Positions 55,675 to 64,000 of a stretch of DNA of 64,000 bases are shown here, piece after piece. The DNA comes from Proteus sp. FME41 (GTDB taxonomy: Bacteria > Pseudomonadota > Gammaproteobacteria > Enterobacterales > Enterobacteriaceae): the NCBI RefSeq assembly GCF_014897315.1, contig NZ_JABUYL010000001.1:372001-436000 (forward strand), written 5' to 3'. The notes under the pieces are model-generated. The model had not been told where the DNA came from. It did no database searches and saw only the letters and a program-made list of their open reading frames with translations. The translations under genes and the position numbers were made by a program. Numbering within the stretch: position 1 is the stretch's first letter; every line of letters begins with the position of its first letter.

Positions 55675-56346
55675 GTGAAAGTAAAAATCATCTTTTCTTT
55701 GGCCATTTTGCTTCTTGCGGGTTGTGCTGATCATGCTCGTCAACCTATTCAAAAAGAGAACTCTCGATTTTTAAGTCAAAAACCAACGGAAAGCCGCATT
55801 AATAATGCTTCAATTTCAACGGCACAATGGAAATCAACACCCTTTGATAACCATATACAACAAGCCTCAAACCGTTATGACGTTGATGAAACATTGATAA
55901 AAGCGATTATCCAAGTTGAATCTAACTTTAGGCCCGAAGTGATTAGTAAATCAAATGCGGTTGGATTAATGCAAATTAAAGCATCAACAGCAGGAAGGGA
56001 TGTTTATCAAAATAGAGGAAAGGCAGGGCAACCAACAACTTCACAATTAAAAGATCCCGCAATCAATATTGATTTAGGAACAGCTTATATTCAATTACTA
56101 AGAGAGCGTCATCTTGAAGGGATTATGAACCCCGAAACACTTTATTATGCGACGATCCTTGCTTATGTAAATGGTGCGGGTGCGTTGTTAAGAACGTTTG
56201 ATAAAGATAGAAATAATGCGATTGCTAAAATTAACTCAATGAGTGCGGATGATTTTTATCGTTATGTTGAAAAAAATCATCCAGCATCTCAAGCACCACG
56301 TTATTTAGCAAAAGTCAGGGCGGCTTACCACGCAGGCGATAATTAA
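55675..56346 (+). CDS. emtA: Membrane-bound lytic murein transglycosylase EmtA (MltE)
   Basis: 223 residues from the GTG at 55675. The lipobox LLLAGC gives an acylated Cys at residue 17. The SLT/goose-lysozyme domain has the catalytic Glu in [12 protein letters not shown] (Glu82), and [11 protein letters not shown] and [12 protein letters not shown] are conserved. It cleaves peptidoglycan at the muramic-acid glycosidic bond as an endo-acting enzyme. Its native promoter was displaced by the island to its left, so transcription must start inside island DNA (55500-55647). The stop overlaps marC on the other strand by four bases. Confidence 0.92.
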   Translation: MKVKIIFSLAILLLAGCADHARQPIQKENSRFLSQKPTESRINNASISTAQWKSTPFDNHIQQASNRYDVDETLIKAIIQVESNFRPEVISKSNAVGLMQIKASTAGRDVYQNRGKAGQPTTSQLKDPAINIDLGTAYIQLLRERHLEGIMNPETLYYATILAYVNGAGALLRTFDKDRNNAIAKINSMSADDFYRYVEKNHPASQAPRYLAKVRAAYHAGDN

Positions 56347-57056
56347 TCAGGTAAATTAGCGACCGCTTGGGCTTGTTTTAATAAAGCAGGTAAATCAGCA
56401 ATAATTTCAAGTACGCCGTTGATCATAAATTGGACACCCATACAGATTAATAAGAATCCCATAACACGAGAAATAGCATCAATACCGCTGTGACCTAAAT
56501 ATTTCATAATTTTGGTAGAGCCACGAAGTGATAGCCAAACAATAATACTGATTAAAAAGAATGTGGTTATTGGTGCAATATATAATACCCATTGTGCAAT
56601 GTCAGTACGCGAAGGTATGGATGCTGCTGTACTGATTATCATTGCTATAGTTCCGGGCCCTGCGGTACTAGGCATTGCCAAAGGAACAAAGGCAATATTA
56701 GGTTCTTTAGGATTTCGATGGGGATTATTATCTTCAGAAAGAGGGTCATCCACATTCGGAGTATTAGGAAATAGCATGCTAAAACCAATAAAGGCCACTA
56801 TCATCCCACCCGCAATACGAAGACCGGGAATAGAAATCCCAAAAGTTGTCATTATGACGCGACCCGCATAAAACGCGATAGTCATAATGAGAAAAATATA
56901 GATACATGCCATTAAAGATTGTTGATTACGCTGCTCTTTGGTCATATTTCCTGAAAGACCAAGCCAAAGTGCAACCGTCGTTAAGGGATTGGTTAAAGGC
57001 AAAAGTAAAATAAGACCAAGACCGATAGCCTGAAAAAACTGGTAAGCAGATTGCAT
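56343..57056 (-). CDS. marC: MarC family inner-membrane protein
   Basis: 237 residues with six hydrophobic helices. The start [20 protein letters not shown] and the segment [20 protein letters not shown] match E. coli MarC closely. A charged loop ([15 protein letters not shown]) is longer than in E. coli. The family was once thought to give multiple-antibiotic resistance, but no transported substrate is proven. It converges on emtA. Confidence 0.92.
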   Translation of the reverse strand: MQSAYQFFQAIGLGLILLLPLTNPLTTVALWLGLSGNMTKEQRNQQSLMACIYIFLIMTIAFYAGRVIMTTFGISIPGLRIAGGMIVAFIGFSMLFPNTPNVDDPLSEDNNPHRNPKEPNIAFVPLAMPSTAGPGTIAMIISTAASIPSRTDIAQWVLYIAPITTFFLISIIVWLSLRGSTKIMKYLGHSGIDAISRVMGFLLICMGVQFMINGVLEIIADLPALLKQAQAVANLPD

Positions 57057-57153
57057 GGAATATAAAGGCTCCTAATAACAGGTAATTAAGGAGCAATTAT
57101 GATAACAAATTAAACAGCAAAAAAGTTATTTTTACAGATAATAATCTCAATGT

Positions 57154-57750
57154 TTATTGGTATTTCTTCATTAGCCACTCTAAATGTATTTTTATAGAGC
57201 CCCAGTCGTAATCAGTAATACTATATATACAAGTATCTCGTTTTTGCCCATCAGTTGTTAATCTGTGGTTGCGTAAAATACCATCGAGTTTTGCACCTAG
57301 GCGTTCAATTGCTTTACGGCTTATTTGATTTAATATGTGGGTACGAAATTCAACGGCAATACATTGCAAATCTTCTAGTGCATATTTTAGTAATAGATAT
57401 TTAACTTCAGTATTGATACCTGTTCTCTGGACTTGTTTAGCATACCACGTTGAACCAATTTCCAGCCTTGGTGTTTGGTTATCAATATTCATAAAGGTCG
57501 TTATACCAACAACGCGATTAGTCGATTGAGAAATGATAGTAAAAGGCAACATTAAGCCCTTTTGCTGTAATTGAAGTTTATGTTCAATATCATGTTGTAA
57601 TTCTGTTGTTGAAGGCACTGTGGTATACCAAAGTTTATCAGGCCTATCTTTTTGAATTAATTCATGTAAATCTGAGTAGTGTTCCATGCTCAGAGGCACT
57701 AGGCGAACAAGTTTTCCTTCCAGCGTTATCCATTCTGTTATTTTTTTCAT
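57154..57750 (-). CDS. GNAT-family acetyltransferase
   Basis: 198 residues, RimJ/RimL-like. LVPLSMEHYSDLHELI starts the fold; EIGSTWYAKQVQRTGINTEV gives the acetyl-CoA loop and NQISRKAIERLGAKLDGILR the closing motif. These features resemble N-acetyltransferases that act on the N-termini of proteins or small amines. The substrate is unknown. The gene is single. Confidence 0.85.
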   Translation of the reverse strand: MKKITEWITLEGKLVRLVPLSMEHYSDLHELIQKDRPDKLWYTTVPSTTELQHDIEHKLQLQQKGLMLPFTIISQSTNRVVGITTFMNIDNQTPRLEIGSTWYAKQVQRTGINTEVKYLLLKYALEDLQCIAVEFRTHILNQISRKAIERLGAKLDGILRNHRLTTDGQKRDTCIYSITDYDWGSIKIHLEWLMKKYQ

Positions 57751-58016
57751 AATTAATATTCTCTGAGGCTGTTAATAAAAGTGCGTTTCTTAAGAATACT
57801 TTTTATACATAACAAATTTATGAATTGATATGGTTATTTAAACGGTTATTAAAAAGTAGGCAAAATTCAGAATGATGAAAATAGAGAAAAAAGAGTGTGA
57901 GTGATTCTTTCTCAACAGAGAATGACAGTTTCACCACAGGTGAGCCAGCATAATGCGTGTTAATCTATAATCCAGTAATAGAGATATGACCGTAAACACA
58001 ATAAATTGGTAAAAAG

Positions 58017-58355
58017 ATGACAGATTTAATTGAATGGGATGATTTTCTACGTGTAGAAATGAGAGTAGGAACGATTATTAGCGCAGAAATAAATAAGAAA
58101 GCTAATAAACCAGCTTATGTTATGGAAGTCGATTTGGGCGAATTAGGCATAAAGCGTTCAAGTGCTCAAATTACGGTAAATTACACACCCGAAGAACTTG
58201 TTGGTCGTCGTATTTTATGTGTGTGTAATTTCCCAGTTAAACGCATTGCAGGTATAAAATCTGAAGTTTTAATTACAGGAGCCCCTGATGAAACAGGAGC
58301 AATTGTATTGGCTGAATTTAATTTGCCTTTACCAAATGGTTCGCGTTTAGCTTAA
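58017..58355 (+). CDS. csaA: CsaA, tRNA-binding-domain chaperone-like protein
   Basis: 112 residues forming one EMAP/tRNA-binding OB fold (FLRVEMRVGTIISAEIN ... VNYTPEELVGRRILCVCNFP). Matches CsaA of Bacillus in length and in the motifs KRSSAQITVNY and RIAGIKSEVL. CsaA binds peptides and tRNA and has chaperone activity; its role in Gram-negative cells is unclear. Confidence 0.9.
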   Translation: MTDLIEWDDFLRVEMRVGTIISAEINKKANKPAYVMEVDLGELGIKRSSAQITVNYTPEELVGRRILCVCNFPVKRIAGIKSEVLITGAPDETGAIVLAEFNLPLPNGSRLA

Positions 58356-58470
58356 ACGTATGGGTAATTCAGTTTATAACGAGAAGCAGTAATATAATAA
58401 GCCTCTTGATAAGACACTCTTTGATGGTAATGTTCTGTTGCGTTTTGATATAGTATTAATCAAATAGAGC

Positions 58471-59181
58471 ATGGAAACGGAGGCGTGTCTTTTGCTATTA
58501 CCTCAATTACACTTGCGATGTTATACACAAGAGACGGTATCTCATCAGCATGATAATTTATGGCAGATTATTTTTGGACTCTCAGGTTCAATGGAAGTTA
58601 ATTTCAATCGGGAAGAATTTCTTATTTCTAATCAAAATTATTTAATTATTCCTCCCACTATCAACCATGCTTTTTCTGGCAATAAAGATAATAAAAATCT
58701 TATTTTAGAATTACCTGTGACCTCACAATGGCAATTGAGTGAGAAAGGGGGGCAGTTTACATTATCACCGTCTGCTATTGGGTTATTAGAGTGGTTACAT
58801 CAATATCCTCAATCTCCTGAACAATATTCAACTATTACACGTCTTCTACTTGCTCAAATAAAAATACAAAAAAGTTGGCGTGATAGTCTTGATGCTTGGT
58901 TATTAAATAAATTACATACACCATTAACAACACATGATATTGCCTTAGCTTTTAATACGTCAGCCAGTACGTTACAGCGTAAAATGAAAGCAGAGTTGGG
59001 AATGACTGTCATGCAATATGTGGTTCAACAAAGGCTGAGCAAAGCTGCGGAATTATTAAAATATACACCTACAAATATTGAGAACATTGCTCTAGCGGTA
59101 GGGTATGATTCACATTCGGCATTTAGTCAGGCATTTCGCCAATATTTTAATAAAAGCCCTACAGAGTATCGACAAGATTGA
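58471..59181 (+). CDS. AraC-family transcription regulator
   Basis: 236 residues. An N-terminal cupin-like sensor domain (about 15-85, HDNLWQIIFGLSGSMEVNF) is followed by two helix-turn-helix motifs; the second one ends in the AraC signature IENIALAVGYDSHSAFSQAF and YFNKSPTEYR. It is small for the family. The ligand is unknown. It converges on a PACE efflux gene 4 bases away and may control it or the genes to its left. Confidence 0.9.
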   Translation: METEACLLLLPQLHLRCYTQETVSHQHDNLWQIIFGLSGSMEVNFNREEFLISNQNYLIIPPTINHAFSGNKDNKNLILELPVTSQWQLSEKGGQFTLSPSAIGLLEWLHQYPQSPEQYSTITRLLLAQIKIQKSWRDSLDAWLLNKLHTPLTTHDIALAFNTSASTLQRKMKAELGMTVMQYVVQQRLSKAAELLKYTPTNIENIALAVGYDSHSAFSQAFRQYFNKSPTEYRQD

Positions 59182-59185
59182 CGTA

Positions 59186-59626
59186 TTACATTGTTTTATT
59201 TTCTACTGGGTAAACGCGAGGACATAATTTATCGAAAGCTAACGTAAATAAATAGGTATAGATAAAGAAGAATACTAATATGGTGATTTCCATACTTATT
59301 GCTTTGATAAAGCCTACATTATACCACCACATATAAAGTGGAATGGTAAAGAAGAACAGACCTAATTCGAAGCTAATCGCATGGATAAGGCGTATCATAA
59401 TTGTACGTTTTTCTATGTTTAGTTTTAACTCAAAAAATTCAAAGAAAGAATTAAAAATATAATTCCAAATCAAGGCGATAACAGAAACAGCGATTGCAAC
59501 GGGCAGTGAATTATGTGATTGGCTTTGGCTTAATATTGCCAGCAAAACAGTGCTTAATAAAATCGCGAGAGTTTCAAAGGTTATAGCATAAACCAACTTA
59601 CGAGGGCGGGGCTTTAGATAAAACAC
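59186..59626 (-). CDS. PACE-family efflux transporter (AceI-like)
   Basis: About 146 residues from the GTG at 59626, which lies after AAAGG; a GTG three codons earlier overlaps that site. Four hydrophobic helices form two BTP repeats, each with the motif RKLVYAITFETLA and RLIHAISFELGLF. PACE proteins export chlorhexidine and related biocides or short-chain diamines. The Glu in ITFETLA is the proton-coupling residue. A strong 3' overlap with the AraC gene is avoided by only four bases. Confidence 0.88.
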   Translation of the reverse strand: MFYLKPRPRKLVYAITFETLAILLSTVLLAILSQSQSHNSLPVAIAVSVIALIWNYIFNSFFEFFELKLNIEKRTIMIRLIHAISFELGLFFFTIPLYMWWYNVGFIKAISMEITILVFFFIYTYLFTLAFDKLCPRVYPVENKTM

Positions 59627-59937
59627 GTTATACACCTTTATGTTAACAATGAAGGTTCTGGCCCGCCCCAGAGAATGTTATTTTTAAAGCCACGGTTTCC
59701 GCTTGATGGGTACTGATGGTAATGAAACTAGTTATAAATTGCAAAGTGATAAGTATATTTTTGATGATTGATGTATCTATGTTTATAGTTTAAATAATAA
59801 GTATTACCTATAATGGAAATTACGAAGAGGAACACAGAATAATGAAAAATTCACACTATAATATGATTATGCAAATGATAGGAAAATAATAAATATATTA
59901 ATTAAGTATATTTGTGTAATGAAAAATAAGGATGCTT

Positions 59938-61278
59938 ATGAGTGGTGAAATTGCTGTTTTTATAATGACTGTCGTTTTTATTGCAATGGCTATTTTATAT
60001 TTAGCACCTGTTTATTATTTTTTTGTTGTGATATTTGCATTTAAATATATCCAACTGCCACTAAAAAAATCCATCTTATTCTCTTTGATTTTAATACTAA
60101 TTAATATAGTTTTCTATTTTAATGCTACTTTAATTTCAACAGGTGAACTCGATTTTATTAAGAGTAATGAACCTCAATTTGTTTTTTTAGGCTTGTTATT
60201 TTTCTGTCTCCCTTTTATTTATCTTCATATTGTCAGAAAAAGAAACCCCAAAATAGTGGGCTATTGGATAGCCTTCATATTGTCATTTTTAGCTTATAAT
60301 GTAAGTTATTTTCCACAAAAAATGATGGGAGATAAAAAAGAGAGAGTTATTCAGCTTTTACAAAAAGGTGACTTAGAAGCATTAGATAAAATTTGGAAAG
60401 GGAGTTGCCCTGATCCTTATAGCATTGAAGTCGATTTTTTTTATAACAAAGCTTTGATAAAAACATTTGATAAAAAATCACTCTGGTTTTTAACTGAATG
60501 TGTAAAACAAAATAAGAAGACAGCATCACTCGCTCTATTTTATAAACTGACTAATTACCCATTGTTTGACAATGAATTCTCAATAGCAGAATGGAATGAA
60601 AATGTTGTTGATTTATTTATCGATGAGAAATTTTATAGCACTCTTCCTGAAAAGGAGAAAAAGGAACTTGGTAATACCATAATACAAACTTTTCAAGAAG
60701 GATTAATGTATACAGGCTCCTTTGATGATTATGCGAAAAAGATTGATTATATTCTCCAACAGCGTCCTGAATTCAAAAGCTATATTATTTTTGATCGAAA
60801 AGAGTTTATATATGCATTAAGGAATCACCGATTAAAATATGCACAATATCTTGAAAAGTATCTTGATAAGAATGATCCTTTTATTAAATTAGGTTTTGCA
60901 ATTATTGAAGATGACATCAAATATGTTATTGATGAAGGAAAGAAAAATCCTGAACTCTTTACTCAAATTCTTATGGATACATCAACATTATCCGCATCTG
61001 GTTGTGATGAAGGGATAATGCCCTTTGATATAAATACCTTTATTTTTAGTAATGGAAGTCAGAAATTAATTCTAGCGTTATTGGATAATAATCTAGTGAA
61101 TACAAGCGATTATAAATGTAATGGATATAATTACTTGGCGGATGATCATGGCAAAGAAAAAACCTGCTTTAGTTATTTGCTCCGACATCTTGAATATAAT
61201 CATGTCATCGAAAATAGAGATGATAAAAAAGAGATAGAGAAAAGGGTATCAAACCAATTAATACAATGTGATGAGTAA
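59938..61278 (+). CDS. Membrane protein with long cytoplasmic domain, unknown function
   Basis: 446 residues from the ATG at 59938, with AAGGAT 5 bases before; an ATG two codons earlier is weaker. Four hydrophobic helices fill the first 130 residues (about 5-38, 48-68, 83-100, 112-130). The remaining 320 residues are charged, helical and soluble and contain repeats in the ankyrin or TPR range of length (RVIQLLQKGDLEALDKIW, FKSYIIFDRKEFIYALRNHRLKYA), but I can assign no family. A few Cys lie in the C-terminal third. The gene is single, just before thrS. Confidence 0.65.
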   Translation: MSGEIAVFIMTVVFIAMAILYLAPVYYFFVVIFAFKYIQLPLKKSILFSLILILINIVFYFNATLISTGELDFIKSNEPQFVFLGLLFFCLPFIYLHIVRKRNPKIVGYWIAFILSFLAYNVSYFPQKMMGDKKERVIQLLQKGDLEALDKIWKGSCPDPYSIEVDFFYNKALIKTFDKKSLWFLTECVKQNKKTASLALFYKLTNYPLFDNEFSIAEWNENVVDLFIDEKFYSTLPEKEKKELGNTIIQTFQEGLMYTGSFDDYAKKIDYILQQRPEFKSYIIFDRKEFIYALRNHRLKYAQYLEKYLDKNDPFIKLGFAIIEDDIKYVIDEGKKNPELFTQILMDTSTLSASGCDEGIMPFDINTFIFSNGSQKLILALLDNNLVNTSDYKCNGYNYLADDHGKEKTCFSYLLRHLEYNHVIENRDDKKEIEKRVSNQLIQCDE

Positions 61279-61389
61279 GATATTGTTGCGATTTTATTTC
61301 GTGTTTTCTTGGAGAAATAGAGGCAGATAAATGTATAAATCTTCACTGTCTGTGATAATATCCCCCCTGAGTTGCGATAAGGCTCAGTG

Positions 61390-61543
61390 ATGCTATGGAT
61401 ATTTATATAATGAATAGATATACCACTGTGTGCAAACCTCGCGAGGTAAAGTGAGAAATTGTCGTAACGTACTGAATATAGATGAAATAAAAAGCTTACA
61501 AGTGATCTTGCGTATGGGTCACCACTGTAAATAAGGATTTTAA
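61390..61543 (+). promoter_or_regulatory. thrS leader, probable autoregulatory operator
   Basis: The 150 bases before thrS hold no frame but several short stems. TTGTCGTAACGTAC at about 61457-61470 resembles the E. coli thrS operator stem whose loop mimics the tRNA-Thr anticodon arm (TTCGTAA), and a second stem follows. In E. coli threonyl-tRNA synthetase binds such stems to repress its own translation. Confidence 0.5.
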
Positions 61544-63472
61544 ATGCCAATTATTACTCTTCCTGACGGAAGCCAACGTCAATTTGAAAATGCAGTTTCT
61601 GTCATGGATGTCGCTGCAGATATCGGCCCTGGGCTTGCAAAAGCATGTATCGCAGGCCGTGTTAATGGTGAACTGGTAGATGCCTGTGAATTAATCGAAC
61701 ACGATTCAAATCTGGCAATTATTACCGCAAAAGACGATGACGGTCTTGAAATTATTCGTCACTCTTGTGCTCACTTATTAGGGCATGCCATTAAACAATT
61801 ATGGCCACAAACTAAAATGGCGATTGGTCCTGTTATCGAAAATGGTTTCTACTACGATGTGGATTTAGACCATTCTCTAACACAGGAAGATTTAGAAACT
61901 CTAGAAAAACGCATGCTAGAGTTGGCGAAAACAGATTACGATGTTATTAAAAAATCCGTAAGCTGGGCTGAAGCTCGTGAAACATTTGTTTCTCGCGGTG
62001 AAGATTATAAAGTCGCTATTCTTGATGAAAATATCAGTCAAGATTCACAGCCAGGTCTTTATCATCACCAAGAATATGTTGATATGTGCCGTGGACCTCA
62101 TGTGCCAAATATGCGTTTCTGTCATAACTTTAAGTTACAGAAAATTGCAGGTGCATATTGGCGCGGTAACAGCGATAATAAAATGCTACAACGCATTTAT
62201 GGTACTGCCTGGGCTGATAAAAAACAGCTAAAAGCATACTTAGATCGCTTAGAAGAAGCAGCAAAACGTGACCACCGTAAAATTGGTAAACAGCTTGATT
62301 TGTATCATATGCAAGAAGAAGCGCCGGGTATGGCTTTCTGGCATAATGATGGCTGGACTATTTTCCGTGAGCTAGAAACATTTGTACGTTGTAAATTAAA
62401 AGAATATGATTACCAAGAAGTGAAAGGTCCATTTATGATGGATCGTGTTCTTTGGGAAAAAACAGGTCACTGGGAAAACTACAAAGAAAATATGTTCACG
62501 ACATCTTCTGAGAATCGTGAATATTGTATCAAGCCAATGAACTGCCCAGGTCACGTACAAATTTTTAAACAAGGTTTACGTTCTTACCGTGATTTACCAT
62601 TACGTATGGCTGAATTCGGTAGTTGCCACCGTAATGAACCTTCAGGTGCATTACACGGTTTAATGCGTGTCCGTGGCTTTACACAAGACGATGCGCACAT
62701 CTTCTGTACAGAAGAACAAATTTTAAGTGAAGTAAATGACTGCATCAAATTGATTTATGATGTATATTCTACTTTCGGATTTGAAAAAATCGTAGTTAAG
62801 CTGTCTACTCGCCCCGAAAAACGTATCGGTGAAGATGCATTATGGGATGTTGCAGAAGCAGACTTAGCAAAAGCCTTAACTGATAACAATATTGAATTTG
62901 AATATCAGCCAGGCGAAGGGGCGTTTTATGGCCCTAAAATAGAATTTACACTTTACGATTGTTTAGATCGTGCATGGCAGTGTGGTACAGTACAATTAGA
63001 CTTCTCACTACCAGGTCGTTTAGGCGCATCTTATGTTGCCGAAAACAACGAGCGTAAAGTACCTGTTATGTTACACCGAGCAGTGCTAGGATCCTTAGAG
63101 CGTTTTATTGGTATTCTGACAGAAGAATACGCAGGATTCTTCCCAACTTGGTTAGCACCACAGCAGGTTGTCGTGATGAATATCACGGATGGACAGGCTG
63201 ATTATGTACAAAAACTCGTCAAAGAATTGCAAGATGCCGGAATTCGTGCAAAAGCAGACTTGAGAAATGAGAAGATTGGCTTTAAAATTCGTGAACATAC
63301 TCTACGTCGTGTTCCGTACATGCTTGTCTGTGGTGATAAAGAAGTCGAATCAGGCAAAGTGGCGGTTCGTACTCGCCGAGGAAAAGACCTTGGCAGTATT
63401 GACGTTAACGAATTTAAAGAAAAGCTTCTGCAAGAAATTAGAAGCAGAAGTCTTCATCAGTTGGAGGAATAA
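61544..63472 (+). CDS. thrS: Threonyl-tRNA synthetase
   Basis: 642 residues, the E. coli length. The TGS domain (1-60), the editing domain with [13 protein letters not shown] and YCDMCRGPH-like zinc/His motifs (about 65-240), the class II catalytic core with motif 2 [15 protein letters not shown] and motif 3 near LGSLERFIG, and the anticodon-binding domain (about 540-642, [20 protein letters not shown]) are complete. The catalytic zinc ligands Cys, His, His (NCPGHVQIF and others) are seen. It overlaps the ribosome site of infC three bases after the stop. Confidence 0.97.
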   Translation: MPIITLPDGSQRQFENAVSVMDVAADIGPGLAKACIAGRVNGELVDACELIEHDSNLAIITAKDDDGLEIIRHSCAHLLGHAIKQLWPQTKMAIGPVIENGFYYDVDLDHSLTQEDLETLEKRMLELAKTDYDVIKKSVSWAEARETFVSRGEDYKVAILDENISQDSQPGLYHHQEYVDMCRGPHVPNMRFCHNFKLQKIAGAYWRGNSDNKMLQRIYGTAWADKKQLKAYLDRLEEAAKRDHRKIGKQLDLYHMQEEAPGMAFWHNDGWTIFRELETFVRCKLKEYDYQEVKGPFMMDRVLWEKTGHWENYKENMFTTSSENREYCIKPMNCPGHVQIFKQGLRSYRDLPLRMAEFGSCHRNEPSGALHGLMRVRGFTQDDAHIFCTEEQILSEVNDCIKLIYDVYSTFGFEKIVVKLSTRPEKRIGEDALWDVAEADLAKALTDNNIEFEYQPGEGAFYGPKIEFTLYDCLDRAWQCGTVQLDFSLPGRLGASYVAENNERKVPVMLHRAVLGSLERFIGILTEEYAGFFPTWLAPQQVVVMNITDGQADYVQKLVKELQDAGIRAKADLRNEKIGFKIREHTLRRVPYMLVCGDKEVESGKVAVRTRRGKDLGSIDVNEFKEKLLQEIRSRSLHQLEE

Positions 63473-63475
63473 GGT

Positions 63476-64000
63476 ATTAAAGGCGGAAAAAGAATTCAAT
63501 CAACGCGTCAGAATCGCATCAATGGTGAGATTCGCGCCCATGAAGTTCGTTTAACAGGTTTAGATGGCGAGCAGATTGGAGTTGTTAGTCTGAAAGAGGC
63601 TCTTGAGAAAGCCGAGGAAGCAGGTGCTGATTTAGTGGAAATTAGTCCTAATGCCGAGCCGCCGGTTTGTCGTATTATGGACTACGGCAAATTCCTCTAT
63701 GAGAAAAGTAAGACTCTCAAAGAACAGAAAAAGAAACAAAAAGTTATTCAGGTCAAGGAAATTAAATTCCGTCCTGGTACAGATGAAGGTGACTATCAGG
63801 TCAAACTACGCAACCTGATTCGCTTTCTTGAAGATGGCGATAAAGCCAAAGTCACACTGCGTTTTCGCGGTCGTGAAATGGCTCACCAACAAATTGGTAT
63901 GGAAATGCTTAACCGTATCCGTACCGATTTGGATGAACTGGTAACTGTTGAATCATTCCCTAACCGGATTGAAGGTCGCCAGATGATCATGGTGCTTGCG
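63476..64000 (+). CDS. infC: Translation initiation factor IF-3 (AUU start, right end cut by window)
   Basis: The frame begins at ATT (63476) with [20 protein letters not shown], the exact place and codon used in E. coli, where the AUU start makes IF-3 regulate its own translation. GGAGG and AAGG lie just upstream. The N-domain ends near [18 protein letters not shown], and the C-domain continues to QMIMVLA at the window edge. About 175 codons are present; about five and the stop codon are missing. It follows thrS by three bases and belongs to the thrS-infC-rpmI-rplT operon. Confidence 0.96.
   Translation, partial: MKGGKRIQSTRQNRINGEIRAHEVRLTGLDGEQIGVVSLKEALEKAEEAGADLVEISPNAEPPVCRIMDYGKFLYEKSKTLKEQKKKQKVIQVKEIKFRPGTDEGDYQVKLRNLIRFLEDGDKAKVTLRFRGREMAHQQIGMEMLNRIRTDLDELVTVESFPNRIEGRQMIMVLA

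Overview
The window comes from an AT-rich enterobacterial chromosome, almost certainly a Proteus species. The evidence is an I.1-type Proteus lipase without signal peptide, the sitABCD operon, very low GC, and several gene blocks that keep the order known from Escherichia coli (yobA/copC-yebZ/copD-yebY-sdsR-yebV-yebT/letB-yebS/letA-msrC-proQ-prc-(porin)-htpX, and tcyP-ydjM-hxpB-yniB-yniA, then thrS-infC at the right edge).

Positions 1 to about 7400 are accessory DNA. A 165-base 3' remnant of icd (isocitrate dehydrogenase) sits next to a lambda-type integrase, the arrangement left by e14-like elements that integrate in icd. Behind it lie a truncated SAR endolysin, an Hsp20 chaperone, an orphan lipoprotein, long gene-poor stretches with hairpins and short repeats, a decayed gene, and a CspA-family gene followed by a tiny zinc-ribbon ORF that appears to start at a non-AUG codon. 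An 83-base block from the end of that cold-shock unit is repeated behind the broken lysozyme gene.

Positions 7.9-30 kb hold mostly single genes or pairs separated by AT-rich spacers: a MmcQ/YjbR protein, GNAT enzymes, a YdcH protein, the YedE selenium-type transporter with a DUF3343 partner, lipoproteins, an AAA/NadR-like kinase, a ParD-like/second methionine aminopeptidase pair, a stranded phage antiterminator Q, the lipase, an orphan HicB, a YcdX phosphatase, a chemoreceptor, an orphan NqrE paralogue, a CYTH protein, UspF and ferritin.

Positions 28.7-51.7 kb are core genome: copper handling (copC-copD-yebY), the sRNA SdsR, the LetAB lipid-transport system (LetB here has six MCE repeats rather than the seven of E. 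coli), MsrC, ProQ, Prc, an OprD-type porin, HtpX, the cystine symporter TcyP, a LexA-controlled ydjM, HxpB, YniB, YniA and the Fur/MntR-type sitABCD manganese/iron importer.

Positions 51855-55667 form a compact island bounded by a perfect 20-base direct repeat. It carries a decapitated integrase, inverted IS3-type ends, and a PAAR-domain type VI secretion effector with an apparent permuted papain-like (His-before-Cys) toxin domain, overlapped by a small two-helix membrane protein that is the likely immunity protein. The right copy of the repeat supplies the ribosome-binding site of emtA, so insertion kept emtA translatable while replacing its upstream DNA. The remainder holds marC, a GNAT enzyme, csaA, an AraC regulator, a PACE efflux protein, an unknown membrane protein, thrS with its leader, and infC, which starts at AUU and is cut by the window end.
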